A stretch of 64,000 nucleotides of DNA from Galeruca laticollis (GCA_963921935.1 OY998175.1:287464246-287528245), one strand, 5' to 3'; counted from the stretch's first letter, positions 41,869 through 52,802 are shown. Made by a program: numbers and translations. The notes: a model not told the origin generated them from the letters alone.

Positions 41869-42240
41869 ACGCTGTTTATAAAAACTAAGTTACATAAAAA
41901 AAATACTCACCGTATCCTGTGCTTCATTTGGCATATATCTGTCACTCAAAAAACTCATATGTTTGTATCTAAACCACACTTCTTTATTAATCTCGTCTGT
42001 GCCCATTCCTGATTTTTTCATTCGTTCAGCCTTTTGACGAGCTCTTCGGTATTGCGCTAAAATATCACTGATTTTCCTTTCCAGCTCATCTTTTGGTTTT
42101 GACAAAATCCTGCCTATATCTTCGCATGCGTCTTTTTTTACATGTCTTTTTTTATAATCTTTGTGCCTGGGATTCCACAAATTCTCATGTCGGCGATATT
42201 CTTCTATCAACCATACAATTTCGTCCTCTGACCAGTCCAT
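40182..42240 (-). pseudogene. MADF DNA-binding protein of Harbinger, two exons
   Basis: Exon 1 (42240-41911) is open: MDWSEDEIVWLIEEYRRHEN, WNPRHKDYKKR, LERKISDILAQYRRARQK, a MADF domain. The donor is ACG|GTGAGT (41910-41905), in phase 0. The acceptor TTGTTTTAG ends at 40952. Exon 2 (40951-40182) reads ETQDASANV, one TAA near 40816, then EELSKKLKSVLTTKKHV, EVFGVLDTIYEKKNAPPDG. A frameshift near 40640 leads to FANHIAMKLRKFDQL, a Ser/Gln-rich tail and the end SEKIAHLY at 40182. The exon overlaps the last 9 bases of transposase exon 1. The transposase donor site lies in antisense inside its Ala-His codons. Confidence 0.83.
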
Positions 42241-42509
42241 GTTTATTTAAAAAACTACTATAATAATAATATATTGATATTAAAATCTTTTAAAAACAGC
42301 TTACAGCGCGTATATTATGATACCGAACAGTCAACGTCCACACACATACTGAGTTCGCCACGTGTTCGCAAACGAACCCTTTGAAAGTACCGACTCGACT
42401 CGGAACCCCAAACGAACTGCCGAACTGCTCTAGAACTGTTCGCGAACAGGCGTATACACCAAGCTCGAAAAAGTTCGCAAACTATTGCTCGAGAACTTGG
42501 TCTGTACCC

Positions 42510-43305
42510 AGCAATATAGGAATTAGTGACAGTTTTAATGTAAATTAGAGTTTAGGTGTGTAAGAAGAGAACATTTGAGTGTGAAGTACTCAACTGTATG
42601 AAAATAAATTGGATTAATTTTTCATTTGAATAAAAATATTACAATAGTTAATTATTCATAATTTTGTTTGGACACGCCTATGTAATAGTATTCGCTCTTT
42701 CCTATTCATTCCTTGAAAATGTGTCAGTTGAATATGGCAAAATTCGCAGAACGTTAACGATGACATTTTGAAAGGTTACAATTTTAGAGTCGATTCTCTA
42801 AAAGGCCAATTCTGACTAAATTGTTGGTTGTTTCAATTCGTGAAAGGATGACCTTATATGAATTATATTTAACGTATAATATTCTGTTCTGGTCCGATAA
42901 TTTAACATTTGAGTCGATAGTGAAGCTGTATTGTTTTAATAACTTGCCCTAGAAAGCTTCTAGCTACATTTCCGTACAATAGATCGATGAAAACTGAATT
43001 TAAAAGTACAGTAAATATTTTCGCGTGATAGTTACTTCCGTAACATTATAACGACACTGTTGTCTAAAATAAACGTTAACACCCTCCACGCATAATTAAC
43101 ACAAAACATTCGCTACCGGGATACAGAACACTACCAAATTATCACAGTAAACGAAGTTATACGTCTAGTACCTAGAGGACAACACTTTCGATATCTTACT
43201 AACAGAACGAGCGATTTTGATAAGCCTGAAACATTTCAATACATCGACAAGTTCAATCCTTATGTCTAGCAGCGAAAGGAAAGCTTCGTCGGTGGAAGTA
43301 GCTCC
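42510..43305. other. No gene recognised
   Basis: Spacer between Harbinger and Copia-B, without recognisable motifs. It is the left flank of the Copia-B insertion site. The right flank at 52808 onward is the hairpin array, so the two were once contiguous. Confidence 0.4.
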
Positions 43306-43310
43306 TAATA

Positions 43311-43506
43311 TGTTGTTTTGTGTTTTATTAAATGCACTGCACGATACTGTAAAAATTAGTTTTTATTTTAATAAGCATATGCGTACATACATATATTTGA
43401 CAACTGACAACTTACTACTACGATACAGAATTTTTTAACTTCATGTACAACACAGTGTAGCCTAGCGTTTCATATTCTCAGCATTTTGTCGATTACTCCT
43501 TCAACA
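43311..43506 (-). repeat. Copia-B 3' LTR (196 bp)
   Basis: It starts TGTTG and ends CAACA on the plus strand. It differs from 52609-52802 at only a handful of sites plus small indels, for example AGCATATGCG against AGACAAGCATATGCG, so the insertion is fairly recent. Confidence 0.92.
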
Positions 43507-43534
43507 TACCCTCCTAATCAAAACATGCTTGAAT

Positions 43535-43726
43535 AAAAACAAAAACTTTTTCCTTTTGGAATTTTCAAATACCGACAGGTGCCTTTTTACATAATAACGA
43601 ACGATTTTATTCTTAAAATACTCAAATTTAACACGTTTCAAAGGTTTTGTAAAAACGTCCGCAATTTGTTTGTTCGAAGGACAATAATTTATGTTCAGAA
43701 GTCCATCTTTAACTTTCTCCGTAATA
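43535..43726 (-). pseudogene. Copia-B RNase H C terminus (beyond the LINE)
   Basis: The minus-strand frame reads EKVKDGLLNINYCPSNKQ, IADVFTKPLKRVKF and FKNKI, the end of copia polyprotein. It connects in frame to the segment ending at 49255 once the LINE and one copy of the 12-bp duplication are excluded. The reading frame arithmetic agrees (5528 bases removed). Confidence 0.88.
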
Positions 43727-44349
43727 GGGGTCGAGGAACCATTGGTCCCTCTGGTACCACTGGTTCCAGGGGAATTAGCTGAGAAGGTCATATGAACCTC
43801 TCGAGGACGCTTATCCCAAGACCGTTGTGCGCTATGAAGAATAGCACCCTGCACGAGGTGACCCTGCATAGCAGTGGTTTCTCAATGCTTCTGCAGCGAG
43901 GGGCCGCTGTGAACTAAACACAACGGATCTAAACAAGGTATGTTGAAAAAATCCCCCTTAGTTAAGGGACAGTACTAGGAACCACAGCGTGGAGGAGGGA
44001 GCCTGCGCTCCGGGGCTCGGGGGGGCGACTGGATACCCTGTCCGGAGCGTCCTCGGCGCGCCGGAGTGGACGCTCTATCTGTGGAAACCTGCCTAGTACA
44101 CACCGCGTTTCACAGAACGCGGGGGCTTGCCTTAAACAGCCGGCCAAGTAGAAGAGAACTACAATAAAAATCTCCCCAAGTTCAAGGTGGAACAGCATAA
44201 GCTGATGACTGCATAGCTAGTGGGTAGACTAGCTGCTATTATGCGAACTCCGGGGCAACTGGCGCCCCCCGGTTTCAATGGCCTTCCTGCGGCATGCGGG
44301 GCTCTGCCGTAGGTGACTGTTCTTTCCCTAGCTTCTCGTGGGACCATTT

Positions 44350-45540
44350 ATGGAAAACGTAGGAAAAAATCAGGGTGAGGAAAACTCCCCAAAAAACACA
44401 GTGAACGAAATCCTCATGGAAACAGGCAGCATCACACAGGACGCCGAATGTACTGATACTGAAGCTGACCTGCTCAAATCTGGCAGCGACGAGGATACTG
44501 ATAAGTCCTCTAAAACCCTCTTGAAAGGGAAGGACAGAATCAGGCTCAGCGGAGCTGCCAGAAAGAGGTTTAAATACCTCGTCAAACAAGGCCTCCCAAT
44601 AGAAGAGGCCAGATTGAAATCGGTTGAACCTATGAAGAAGCCTACCTCTGACAAAGGACTGAAAAGAGTCCGGTCAGAGGAAAAGACTCCCGACGGTCAA
44701 CTGAAGAAAAGACAGAAGGCGACAGATAGAGGCAGCAGTGCCTCAGTGCCCACCAAACCAACCTTCAGTCAAGCTACCGGAGGCGTGAAAGTGGGCATTC
44801 TGCCAGCTAACTATCCAGAGGTTCTCCTGACAACGGAACAAATAGAAGCCGTAAAGGAAGCCATACTGGACAAAATCATTGAGCTGGGGAAGAAGGCTAC
44901 CACAAAGCCTTTCTTCCACAGGTCACATAATAGACCTGGATGGCTAGCCCTGATGTGCGCCGATTACGCCACCGTGCAGTGGTTGAAAGGTGCCATCGTG
45001 GACATAAAACCCTGGGAGGGTGCGCGGCTGGAGGTTGTTGAAGAGGCAGCGATGCCTCACAGCGAGATTCTGGTTGCGTACTTGCCAGGCAGCCAGGGAT
45101 ACTCCACGGAAAAAATCCTTGGATTAATAGAGGCCCAAAATAACCTCAACGCAACGAACTGGAGGGTACTTAGGAGAACGTCCGAAGGCCCTCTGGAACT
45201 TCTTACTGTCTCGGTGGACCTTCAGTCGGCCGAGAGATTAAGGAAAACAGGGATGGTGATCAACTATAAGGTTGGTCACACAACCCTCAGGGCAAGGGGT
45301 GGCAAACACAAATCGGCCACACTTGATCCCTCAGAACCTGGTACCTCGGGCACCACACAGAGTGCAGATAACAACAAGAAGCAGACCGAACAGGCTCCCA
45401 AAAATGTTGAAAAATCTGCAAGTAAAGGGCAGAAACTAACCAAAGGCAAAAAGGTGCCTCGGACCAAGGACAGCCCTCATACCGGCGGAGCTAGGAAAGA
45501 GGGGAAACCAAAAGCCCCTCCTAAGCCCCCGAAAAAATGA
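44350..45540 (+). CDS. LINE ORF1 protein (DUF4780-like)
   Basis: Intact 396-residue frame from ATG 44350. The N-terminal third is acidic and Ser-rich (QDAECTDTEADLLKSGSDED), followed by basic RLSGAARKRFKYLVKQ. The middle region (about residues 155-320) has HNRPGWLALMCADYATVQWL, AAMPHSEILVAYLPGSQGY, LIEAQNNLNATNWRVLRR and LLTVSVDLQSAERL, resembling the DUF4780 domain of insect LINE ORF1 proteins. It closes with a Lys/Pro-rich tail. No CCHC knuckle is present. It is presumed to be the RNA-binding chaperone of the retrotransposition particle. Its stop codon overlaps the ORF2 start (ATGA). Confidence 0.85.
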   Translation: MENVGKNQGEENSPKNTVNEILMETGSITQDAECTDTEADLLKSGSDEDTDKSSKTLLKGKDRIRLSGAARKRFKYLVKQGLPIEEARLKSVEPMKKPTSDKGLKRVRSEEKTPDGQLKKRQKATDRGSSASVPTKPTFSQATGGVKVGILPANYPEVLLTTEQIEAVKEAILDKIIELGKKATTKPFFHRSHNRPGWLALMCADYATVQWLKGAIVDIKPWEGARLEVVEEAAMPHSEILVAYLPGSQGYSTEKILGLIEAQNNLNATNWRVLRRTSEGPLELLTVSVDLQSAERLRKTGMVINYKVGHTTLRARGGKHKSATLDPSEPGTSGTTQSADNNKKQTEQAPKNVEKSASKGQKLTKGKKVPRTKDSPHTGGARKEGKPKAPPKPPKK

Positions 45541-48500
45541 GCCAAAAGCTCAATTGCATTCAAATAAACCTCCAACATTCGAAAGCAGCCACGAGTGTGC
45601 TTAGAAGGAGGTTTATTGAAGGCAATTTACATATAGGGATGCTCCAAGAGCCCTAGATAAACGGAGGACGAATACAAGGACTCAACATTAAATCGTGTAA
45701 GTTACTTTATTGCACTTCTCACGAAAAACCACGAGCAGCCATATTGCTCGCACCCAATATAAAATTTTTACCTGTTCCAGAGTTCATCACTGGAGATTTG
45801 GCAACCGCCATCGTGGAAGTGCCAACTGAAGCAGGCAAGAGGCAGATGGTCATTGCCTCAGCCTACTTCCCAGGGGACTCGACAACACACCCTCCACCAG
45901 AGGAAGTCCAAAGCCTCATCAGATGGTGCAAAAAAGGGAACAGGCACTTCATTCTGTGCTGCGATGCGAACGCCCACCACCTAACATGGGGAAGCACGGA
46001 CACTAACGCAAGAGGTGAGTACCTTTTAGAATATTTGGCGGCAACTAACATCGACATTATCAATAGAGGTAATAAACCCACCTTTATAAATGCGATCAGA
46101 AAAGAGGTACTTGATCTAACCCTTGCTGATTCATTTATAACAAATTACATTAACAACTGGCATGTCTCTGACGACTCTTCAATGTCGGACCATCAGCACA
46201 TTAGGTTCGACCTGGAGACGTCGGAGACACGCTTCGAGGGATATAGGGTGCCAAAGTTGACTAACTGGGATGATTACAAAGAGCATCTTGGAGGGGAAAC
46301 GGAGGACTTCCAAACATCCATTGAATCAATAGAGGAACTTGATGCAGCCTCGACACAACTTCAAAATGCTATAACAAAAGCATATGAATTCAGCTGTCCC
46401 GAAAAACAAAAGGCAACGACTCGGGACGTGCCTTGGTGGAATAAGGAACTAGCAAAACTACGGGTGAAAGTCAGAAGACTTTTCAATAGAGCTAAGAGTC
46501 TGGGACACTGGGAAGACTACAAAACAGCTCTTTCTGAGTACAACAAAGAACTCAGAAAATCTAAAAGAAGAACATGGAGACAGTTGTGCGAGGGGATCAC
46601 TGAATTGGCCCCAGCACAGCGTCTCCAGAAAGTTCTCTCAAAAGAACATTCCAACGGTATCGGTCTGATCAAAAAACCGAACGGAGGATACACTGATAAC
46701 CCTAAGGAGAGTCTAAGTGTTCTCTTGCAGACGCACTTTCCTGGTTCTAAAGCGGTTGTGGAAAATTAACAGCAAAGTGCTCACCTGGAAGGGGCCGTTC
46801 GCAACCCCAATAGAGCCAGCAAAAGCCTAGCTGGGAAAATTTTCACAACCCAAAGAATCAAATGGGCTATCAAAAGTTTCAAACCATTTAAGTCGCCAGG
46901 AAAGGACGGGATATTCCCCGCCTTACTGCAACATGGCCTTGAATTAATAGAACCCTTCCTGAAAAGGCTATTCAAAGCCAGCTTTATCTTCGGCTACATA
47001 CCGAAGACCTGGAGAGAGGCTGTAGTGGCGTTCATACCTAAGACTGGAAGACGCCCAATGGACGAACCAAAGTCTTATCGCCCCATTAGCCTCACCTCTT
47101 TTCTCCTGAAAGCAATGGAGAAAATAATAGACTGTTATGTCAGAAGCGAACTCCTCGAGTTAAGACCGCTTCACAAGAAACAGTTTGCTTATCAAGCAGG
47201 AAAATCCACGATTAATGCTCTACAATGCCTAATTGAAAGCATTGAAAAGACATATGTGGCAAAAGAAATGGCTCTTTGTGCCTCCATTGACATAGAGGGT
47301 GCTTTCGACAACACCTCACATGCCTCCATAACCAGATCATTAGAGGAAAGGAATATCAACGCCTCACTGATCAGATGGACACAATCAATGCTAAAAAGCA
47401 GAATCATTGTGGCGACCCTTGGGGGAGAGACAGTCAAGATGACAGCAGAAAAAGGTTGCCCCCAAGGGGGAGTTTTATCGCCTTTGCTGTGGTCACTGGT
47501 TGTCGACGACCTGTTAGTAAAGCTACACGAATCTGGTTTCACGACTCAAGGTTATGCCGATGACCTAGTCGTCACCATTAGGGGCAAACATGACGGAGTA
47601 ATCTCCGACCGCATGCAATTAGCCCTAAACATAATCAAAAGCTGGTGCGCAAAGGAAGGACTCAACGTCAATCCTAGCAAAACAGTGCTGGTTCCATTCA
47701 CCAAGAGGCGAAAGTACGAACTTAAAGCCCCAACTCTGAATGGAACCCAGCTAACATTTTCCAAAGAGGTGAAATATTTGGGAGTTATAATAGACCATAA
47801 ACTGACTTGGAACAGCCAAATCAACCACATTCTTTCCAGAGCTACAGCGGCAAGTTGGACATGCCGCAGAGTCTTTGGTAAGACATGGGGTCTGAAACCA
47901 AAAATGATTTATTGGTCATACCAAACGATCATCAAACCCATGGTCACCTACGCCTCACTAGTGTGGTGGCCAAAAACTCAACAAATTTCGGCACAAGTCA
48001 AGCTGCAGAAAGTGCAGCGGCTAGCCTGTCTGGGAATAACAGGGGCAATATTTACGTGCCCTACTGCAGCTCTGGAGGTAATGTTAAACCTTCCGCCATT
48101 GCACCTATGTGTAAAGAAAGAAGCAGCAAATAGTGCCTTCAGACTGAGCCAGACAAAAAGCCTAGAAGCAGGAAATCTGATCGGACACTTAAAGATTTTG
48201 GAACATATTTCCCTAGAAGCCATGTCTAAACCGACAGATTTCATGCCAGTTAGGTACGACTTCGAAATTCAGTTCGAAGTGGTCATAAACAGCCACCAAA
48301 CTTGCACAGAGAACGGACCTCAACTGGGAAGGGATGCATCAGTGTGGTACACAGATGGATCTAAGATGGACGAAAGGGTTGGAGTGGGCGTTACAGGACC
48401 GAATTTCAGGCTCTCAAAACCCCTTGGTAACACCCCAACCATCTTCCAAGCAGAAGTACATGCTATAGAACTATGTGCCCAGGAATGCCTTGAAAGAGGC

Positions 48501-49150
48501 ACTCGAAGGGAAAAAATCTATATACTGTCAGATAGCCAAGCAGCGCTAAAAGCTCTGAGGTCATACACCTGTGAGTCTAAGCTAACTTGGGACTGTAAAC
48601 AATCCCTGAGACAACTGGCAGCAAACAATCAGGTCACCCTGATGTGGGTGCCAGGTCACAGAGGAATTAAAGGCAACGAAGAAGCAGATTGCCTTGCCAA
48701 AGAAGGGGCAAATACACAATTTCCCGGCCCAGAACCCTTCTGTGGACTCTCCAAAGCCCACTTAAAAGAGGAGTTCCGACGCTGGGAAACCGATGAAATG
48801 AAATCTCACTGGAATAAAGTGCCAGGACAAAGACAAGCGAAAAGACTAGTGTGCCTATCGCCTAAGAAAGCTAAACAGCTTCTCGAGTTGGACAAGAAAG
48901 ACTCCTCACTGGACACTGCCCTCTGGGGTATCACCTCAAAAAGATGGGCAAATCAGAGAGTGACAGTTGCCGCTACTGCGAGAACTTCGCGGAAACTGCA
49001 GAACATTTGCTTTGCGAATGCCCAGCGCTTTTCTGCAAGAGGCTTAAGTTCCTGGAAGGGGCCTTTTTAACGCCCTCCGACATCAGGAACTTAGCTCCCA
49101 GGAAACTGATAAACTTCACAAGAAGTCTCGGAATCCCGGGCCTCGAATAG
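45537..49150 (+). pseudogene. LINE ORF2: endonuclease, RT, RNase H, zinc tail; two stops and one frameshift
   Basis: ATG 45537 overlaps the ORF1 stop. Endonuclease starts NCIQINLQHSKAATSVL. A TAG (45654-45656) stands where QEPW is expected. The domain goes on with AILLAPNIKFLPVPEF, LCCDANAHHLTWGS and SMSDHQHIRFD. A TAA at 46767-46769 lies in the linker. RT from about residue 480 has SYRPISLTSFLLKAMEK, CASIDIEGAFDN, CPQGGVLSPLLWSLV and QGYADDLVV (about residue 673). RNase H has VWYTDGSKMDE, IFQAEVHAIEL, YILSDSQAALKAL and HRGIKGNEEADCLAKEG. Near 48890-48915 the frame shifts, and the tail with LLTGHCPLGYHLKKM and CRYCENFAETAEHLLCECP ends at 49150. All catalytic residues are kept. Confidence 0.92.
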
Positions 49151-49254
49151 ATCAAGGGTCACGCACAAAAGAACTTATAGGTCGAAGTGCTTGTGAGGCT
49201 GTACAGCCTGTACGACCCCCCTACAATCTACAATCTACAATCTTCTCCGTAATA

Positions 49255-49790
49255 AATTTGTATCTAACGTCTATGTGTTTGCTACGTTTATTAAATACAC
49301 CAGTTTTTATTAGGGACATAGCGCTTTGATTGTCAATATTTAAATTAATTCTTACTCTTTGTCCAGTTAGTTCATGTATCACTTCACTTAAGTACAAAAG
49401 TTCCTTTGTACATTCTGCTACCGCTACAAATTCTGCTTCTGTTGAGGAAGTTGTGACCAGTGGCTGTCGTCTAGAACACCATGCTACTGGTCCACCACCA
49501 TAGAAGATAATATATCCTGTTGTGCTTCGTCTCGTTTCGAAATCTTCAGCAAAGTCAGAATCACAATAAGCTTCAATAGTGTTTAGGTCACTTTTGAATT
49601 TTATACCGGTTTCAATTGTTCCACTTAAATACCGTAAACAACGTTTAATGTTTCTTACCGAGGAGTCACTTGGGTTTTCAACAAATCTGCTGCAATAATT
49701 CACTGCGAACGATAAATCTGGACGGGTACGGTTGCTTAAATAGAGCAAGCTTCCCACAGCTTCTCTAAAAGGATATTTTATGTTACAGTT
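49255..49790 (-). pseudogene. Copia-B RNase H, main part
   Basis: The minus strand reads YPFREAVGSLLYLSNRTRPD, FAVNYCSRFVENPSD, AYCDSDFAEDFETRRST (catalytic Asp), TTSSTEAEFVAVAECTKELL (Glu), NIDNQSAMSLI (Asp) and SKHIDVRYKFITEK before the LINE at 49254. The frame is open. Residues read upstream of about 49790 on this strand are antisense to Bel integrase and are not copia. Confidence 0.88.
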
Positions 49791-49792
49791 TT

Positions 49793-50986
49793 GATTGGTG
49801 TCGGGCTTGTCGACAGAACAATTTTTGCTCACATTACAACGTTTCATAGGCCGACGGGGTAATCCTTCGGTAATATACTCTGACAATGCCACTAATTTTT
49901 TTGGCTCCAGTAACCATTTGAAAACCTTATACGAATTTTTTAAATCCAAAAGTAATATTGAGTCTATTGAAAATTTTTTATCGAAAAATGAGACTCAGTG
50001 GAAATTTATCCCACCTCGTTCACCACATTGGGGCGGTCTTTGGGAGGCCGCAATTAAGGGTGCTAAGCATCATCTGATTAAAGCTATTGGTAAAACAGTT
50101 CTAAATTTTGAGGAATTGTCGACAGTCTTGGTTTGCATTGAGAGCATCATGAACTCGCGGCCTCTTAGCATTTTATCAAATGATCCGACTGATTTAAACT
50201 CTTTAACACCGGGACATTTTTTAATAGGCGACAATCTTTCAGCATTCCCAGACAAAGACTTGAGTAATATTCCAGAAAATCGATTGTCAATGTATCAGAA
50301 GTGTATTAAATTCAAACAAATATTTTGGAAGCGATGGTCCATTGAATATCTTAATAGGCTTCAGCAAAGGCCAAAATGGACCAATCAAACCCGAAATTTG
50401 GAAATTAATCAATTAGTCCTTTTAAAGGAGGATAACTTGCCTCCTTTCAGGTGGGCTCTCGCGCGAATCATTGAAATTATTCAGGGTTCAGACGGCAAAG
50501 TTCGTTTAATTAGAGTCAAAACATCAGATGGAACGTTTCTTAGGTCTATAGCGAAGGTATGTCCCCTTCCTGATGATACCTAGATTTGTGTATTGTTAAA
50601 TCTTAAACTTTGTCATTAGGTTAGCTATTTTTTATGTTTTATGTACTGTGTTGTGTGCGGAAGTTATCTGAAGTGAAGTGTTTTGTTTAAGTTGGAGTTT
50701 TCTCCCGGAAAACGTCCAAGGCGGGAGTTATGTTTAATTTCTAACTTGTCTAACTGCTAACATGATAGCTTAAATATTTAATTTCAATTCAACCTTGGAA
50801 GTTTTTCTGTCAGTTAAAAAAAATTGTCACCGTCAAAAATAAAAAATTTCTATTTCATAAAATATATTTGATTTTTATCAACGATTCAAGATAATTTGAA
50901 TGATATCCAATCCTTCCAAGTGAAATAAGAGCTATTGAAGCTTTATGTGTGTTTAAGGAATAATCGTTTGTTTATTCCCATACAGT
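49793..50986 (+). pseudogene. Bel/Pao 3' fragment (integrase end plus LTR) inside Copia-B
   Basis: The plus-strand frame to 50583 starts abruptly in integrase: VSGLSTEQFLLTLQRFI, VIYSDNATNFFG (second catalytic Asp), PRSPHWGGLWEAAIKGAK (Glu), CIESIMNSRPLS, LTPGHFLIGD, then the DUF5641-type end LLKEDNLPPFRWALARI and SIAKVCPLP. AAGGCGGGAG (50719-50728) is its polypurine tract. The LTR begins TGTTTAATTTC at 50731 and runs to about 50986. The open frame is undamaged. The 5' portion of the element is missing, and the junctions coincide with the lost part of Copia-B. Confidence 0.88.
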
Positions 50987-50989
50987 ATG

Positions 50990-51300
50990 ATTTCTAGTTT
51001 TCTAGTAGCTTTAGTACGGGCTGTGGTTTTCTTACTTGTTTAGATTCTGTACACGTTTCACAAAATTGTTCTAAGTGTTTTATGTCATTTTTAGTTAAGT
51101 GCATACCTGTGGACATTCCTTGTAACTTTTTCATATTTTCAACACTTAAATGCCATACCTTCTCTTCTGTTTTTTTTGTTATTGATATTAAGGCGTTTTC
51201 TTCATTATCTTGTGTTAGTTTTACTGTATACAGCCCATTATTTTCTATACCTTCCAGAACTTTCTCATCTCCTTTTATAAACTCAACATTGTTTTTATAA
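50990..51300 (-). pseudogene. Copia-B pre-integrase zinc-binding region
   Basis: The minus strand reads NNGLYTVKLTQDNEENAL, VWHLSVENMKKLQGM and FCETCTESKQVRKP, an HHCC-type GAG_pre-integrs domain. It ends at the Bel junction, before any DDE integrase motif. Confidence 0.82.
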
Positions 51301-52435
51301 ATTTTACTTCATATCCTTCTCCGGTTATTGTTTTAACAGATAATAGATTATTTGTTAACTCAGGTACAAACTTTACATTCTGAAGATAGCATTTATTAAA
51401 CTGTATGTCTCCAATACCTTTTATACTCATGCTGCTATCACGTTTTGCGGATTTTATTAAGGTTTGATCTTCTAGTTTTCTAAATGTATTAAAAATGTTC
51501 GCATTGTTTGTTATGTGAGATGTGCAGCCAGAGTCTACTACCCATTCTGTTTTATTATTTTGTTCATAACTATTTGCTATAAAAGCTATATCTCGTCGTC
51601 TTTCATTGTGGTTATTATTTGCGTTATTTTGCATATTACTTTGTTGATTTTTATTTCTGCTAAAACAGTTCTTTTCAACATGGTTATTTTTTTTACATAT
51701 ACTGCAGAACATTGATTTGCCACCTTGTCTGTTTGCATTACCATCATTATTTGAATTATTATTTTTATGTTTCATTTTACACTGAAATTTTAGATGGCCT
51801 GTTTTATTGCAGTTGTAACATCTTTTTTCGAAGTTACAAATGCTACTTCCTTTTCTTCAAAGGTGTCTCTCATTCTACCTTCTTCAATTAGTAGTCTCGA
51901 GAAAAGGTTTGTTATATTTTTGTCACTTTTGCTTGTTGATTCCCAGGCACTTACAAAATATTTATACTTTCTGGTAATGCTGCTAGGACATGACCATTTC
52001 ATCTTCAATTTCACATTTTAGACCCTTAAGTTTATGTACCAGATTTTGAATATCACTTATAAATACAGTTAGGTTGTCATTTTTCTTATAGGTATAGCTG
52101 AAAAATTCTTGCATTAGCTTACCTTTTAATTGTTCTGTATCTCCTTCATACAGCTTTGTTAATTTTTCAAACATATCCTTACTGTTTGTGCAATCCATAA
52201 GGTGTGTTGAGCAATTCATGTCAATAGTCGCGGTTATTATTATTTGTGCTTTAGCATCCTTTTGTGTATTTAAATCACGATCTTCAACACTAGTCGGTAT
52301 TCCGTTTGTAACTATATCCAGTAGTCCATACGCTTTTAAAGTTATTTCAACTTGAAACTTCCATAACCGGAAATTTTCTTTGTTTGTTAGTTTCGTAATT
52401 TCACCTAATATTTCAAAGTTCATTTTTGTAGCCAT
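51275..52435 (-). pseudogene. Copia-B gag and protease
   Basis: ATG at 52435 (MATKMNFE). The UBN2-type gag region reads LTNKENFRLWKFQVEI, KAYGLLDIV, KDMFEKLTKLYEGD and QNLVHKLKGLKCE. A shift near 52010 leads to KYFVSAWESTS and LFSRLLIEEGRM. There are two CCHC knuckles, CYNCNKTGHLKFQC (read in the neighbouring frame near 51810) and CSICKKNNHVEKNC. The protease has WVVDSGCTSHITNN (catalytic Asp), GIGDIQF and LLSVKTITGEGY. Two frameshifts disable it. Confidence 0.87.
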
Positions 52436-52593
52436 TTTTATAATCACCACTGTCTATTAATTTGTTTTATACAGTATTTATTTTATGATTTTAGTTTTTA
52501 ATTAACCACGTGTTCACTATGTACGCCGGTTTTATTTTAGAGTTCTCGTTTTAATGTTTTAATCCGATGTAAAATATGTATATGGAGATGAAT

Positions 52594-52608
52594 ACTGGGC
52601 CCATAACC
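52594..52608 (-). promoter_or_regulatory. Copia-B primer binding site (initiator tRNA-Met half)
   Basis: On the minus strand GGTTATGGGCCCAGT begins directly after the 5' LTR (52609). This matches the internal region of initiator tRNA-Met that Drosophila copia uses as primer. Confidence 0.85.
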
Positions 52609-52802
52609 TGTTGTTTTATGTTTTATTAAATGCACTGCACGATACTGTAAAAATTAGTTTTTATTTTAATAAGACAAGCATATGCGTATATACATATATT
52701 TGACAACTTACTACTACGATACAGAATTTTTTAACTTCATGTACAACACAGTGTAGCCAAGCGTTTCATATTCTCAGCATGTTGTCGATTACTCCTTCAA
52801 CA
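52609..52802 (-). repeat. Copia-B 5' LTR (194 bp)
   Basis: Paired with 43311-43506. TGTTG and CAACA termini, with TAATA after the outer edge. Confidence 0.92.

Larger units (their letters stand above)
39605..42509. mobile_element. PIF/Harbinger element with two interleaved genes
   Basis: The ends are inverted GGGTACAGACC (39605-39615 and 42499-42509). Subterminal GTTCGAGAACAG/CTGTTCGCGAACAG type palindromes recur on both sides. It carries a HARBI1-like transposase on the plus strand and a MADF protein on the minus strand, the usual two-gene Harbinger content. Each gene has one intron, and the second exon of each lies in the other's intron. The 3-bp target duplication is not clear. Confidence 0.85.
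43727..49242 (+). mobile_element. Near-complete I/LOA-group LINE inserted in Copia-B
   Basis: The element is flanked by TTCTCCGTAATA at 43715-43726 and 49243-49254. It has a 5' UTR of about 620 bp beginning GGGG with a hairpin at 43735-43768 (GGAACCA/TGGTTCC), ORF1 (44350-45540), ORF2 (45537-49150) and a short 3' UTR. It ends in three TACAATC repeats (49222-49242), the simple-repeat tail typical of I-group LINEs. It is 5516 bp long. Confidence 0.93.
43311..52802 (-). mobile_element. Copia-B, Ty1/copia retrotransposon with nested LINE and Bel fragment
   Basis: The LTRs (43311-43506 and 52609-52802) are nearly identical and bounded by TAATA (43306-43310 and 52803-52807). The gene order on the minus strand is gag, protease, pre-integrase, then a gap, then RNase H. 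Integrase and RT are missing and replaced by an antisense Bel/Pao 3' end (about 49793-50986). RNase H is split by a 5.5-kb LINE (43727-49242). Polypurine sequence (AGGAGGGTA on the minus strand) lies beside the 3' LTR at 43507-43515. Confidence 0.93.

Noticed and set aside
49795..49949. Copia-like reading extending upstream of RNase H on the minus strand
   Set aside because: The same bases encode well-conserved Bel/Pao integrase on the plus strand (LSTEQF, YSDNATNF). The minus reading has no copia motif beyond about 49790.
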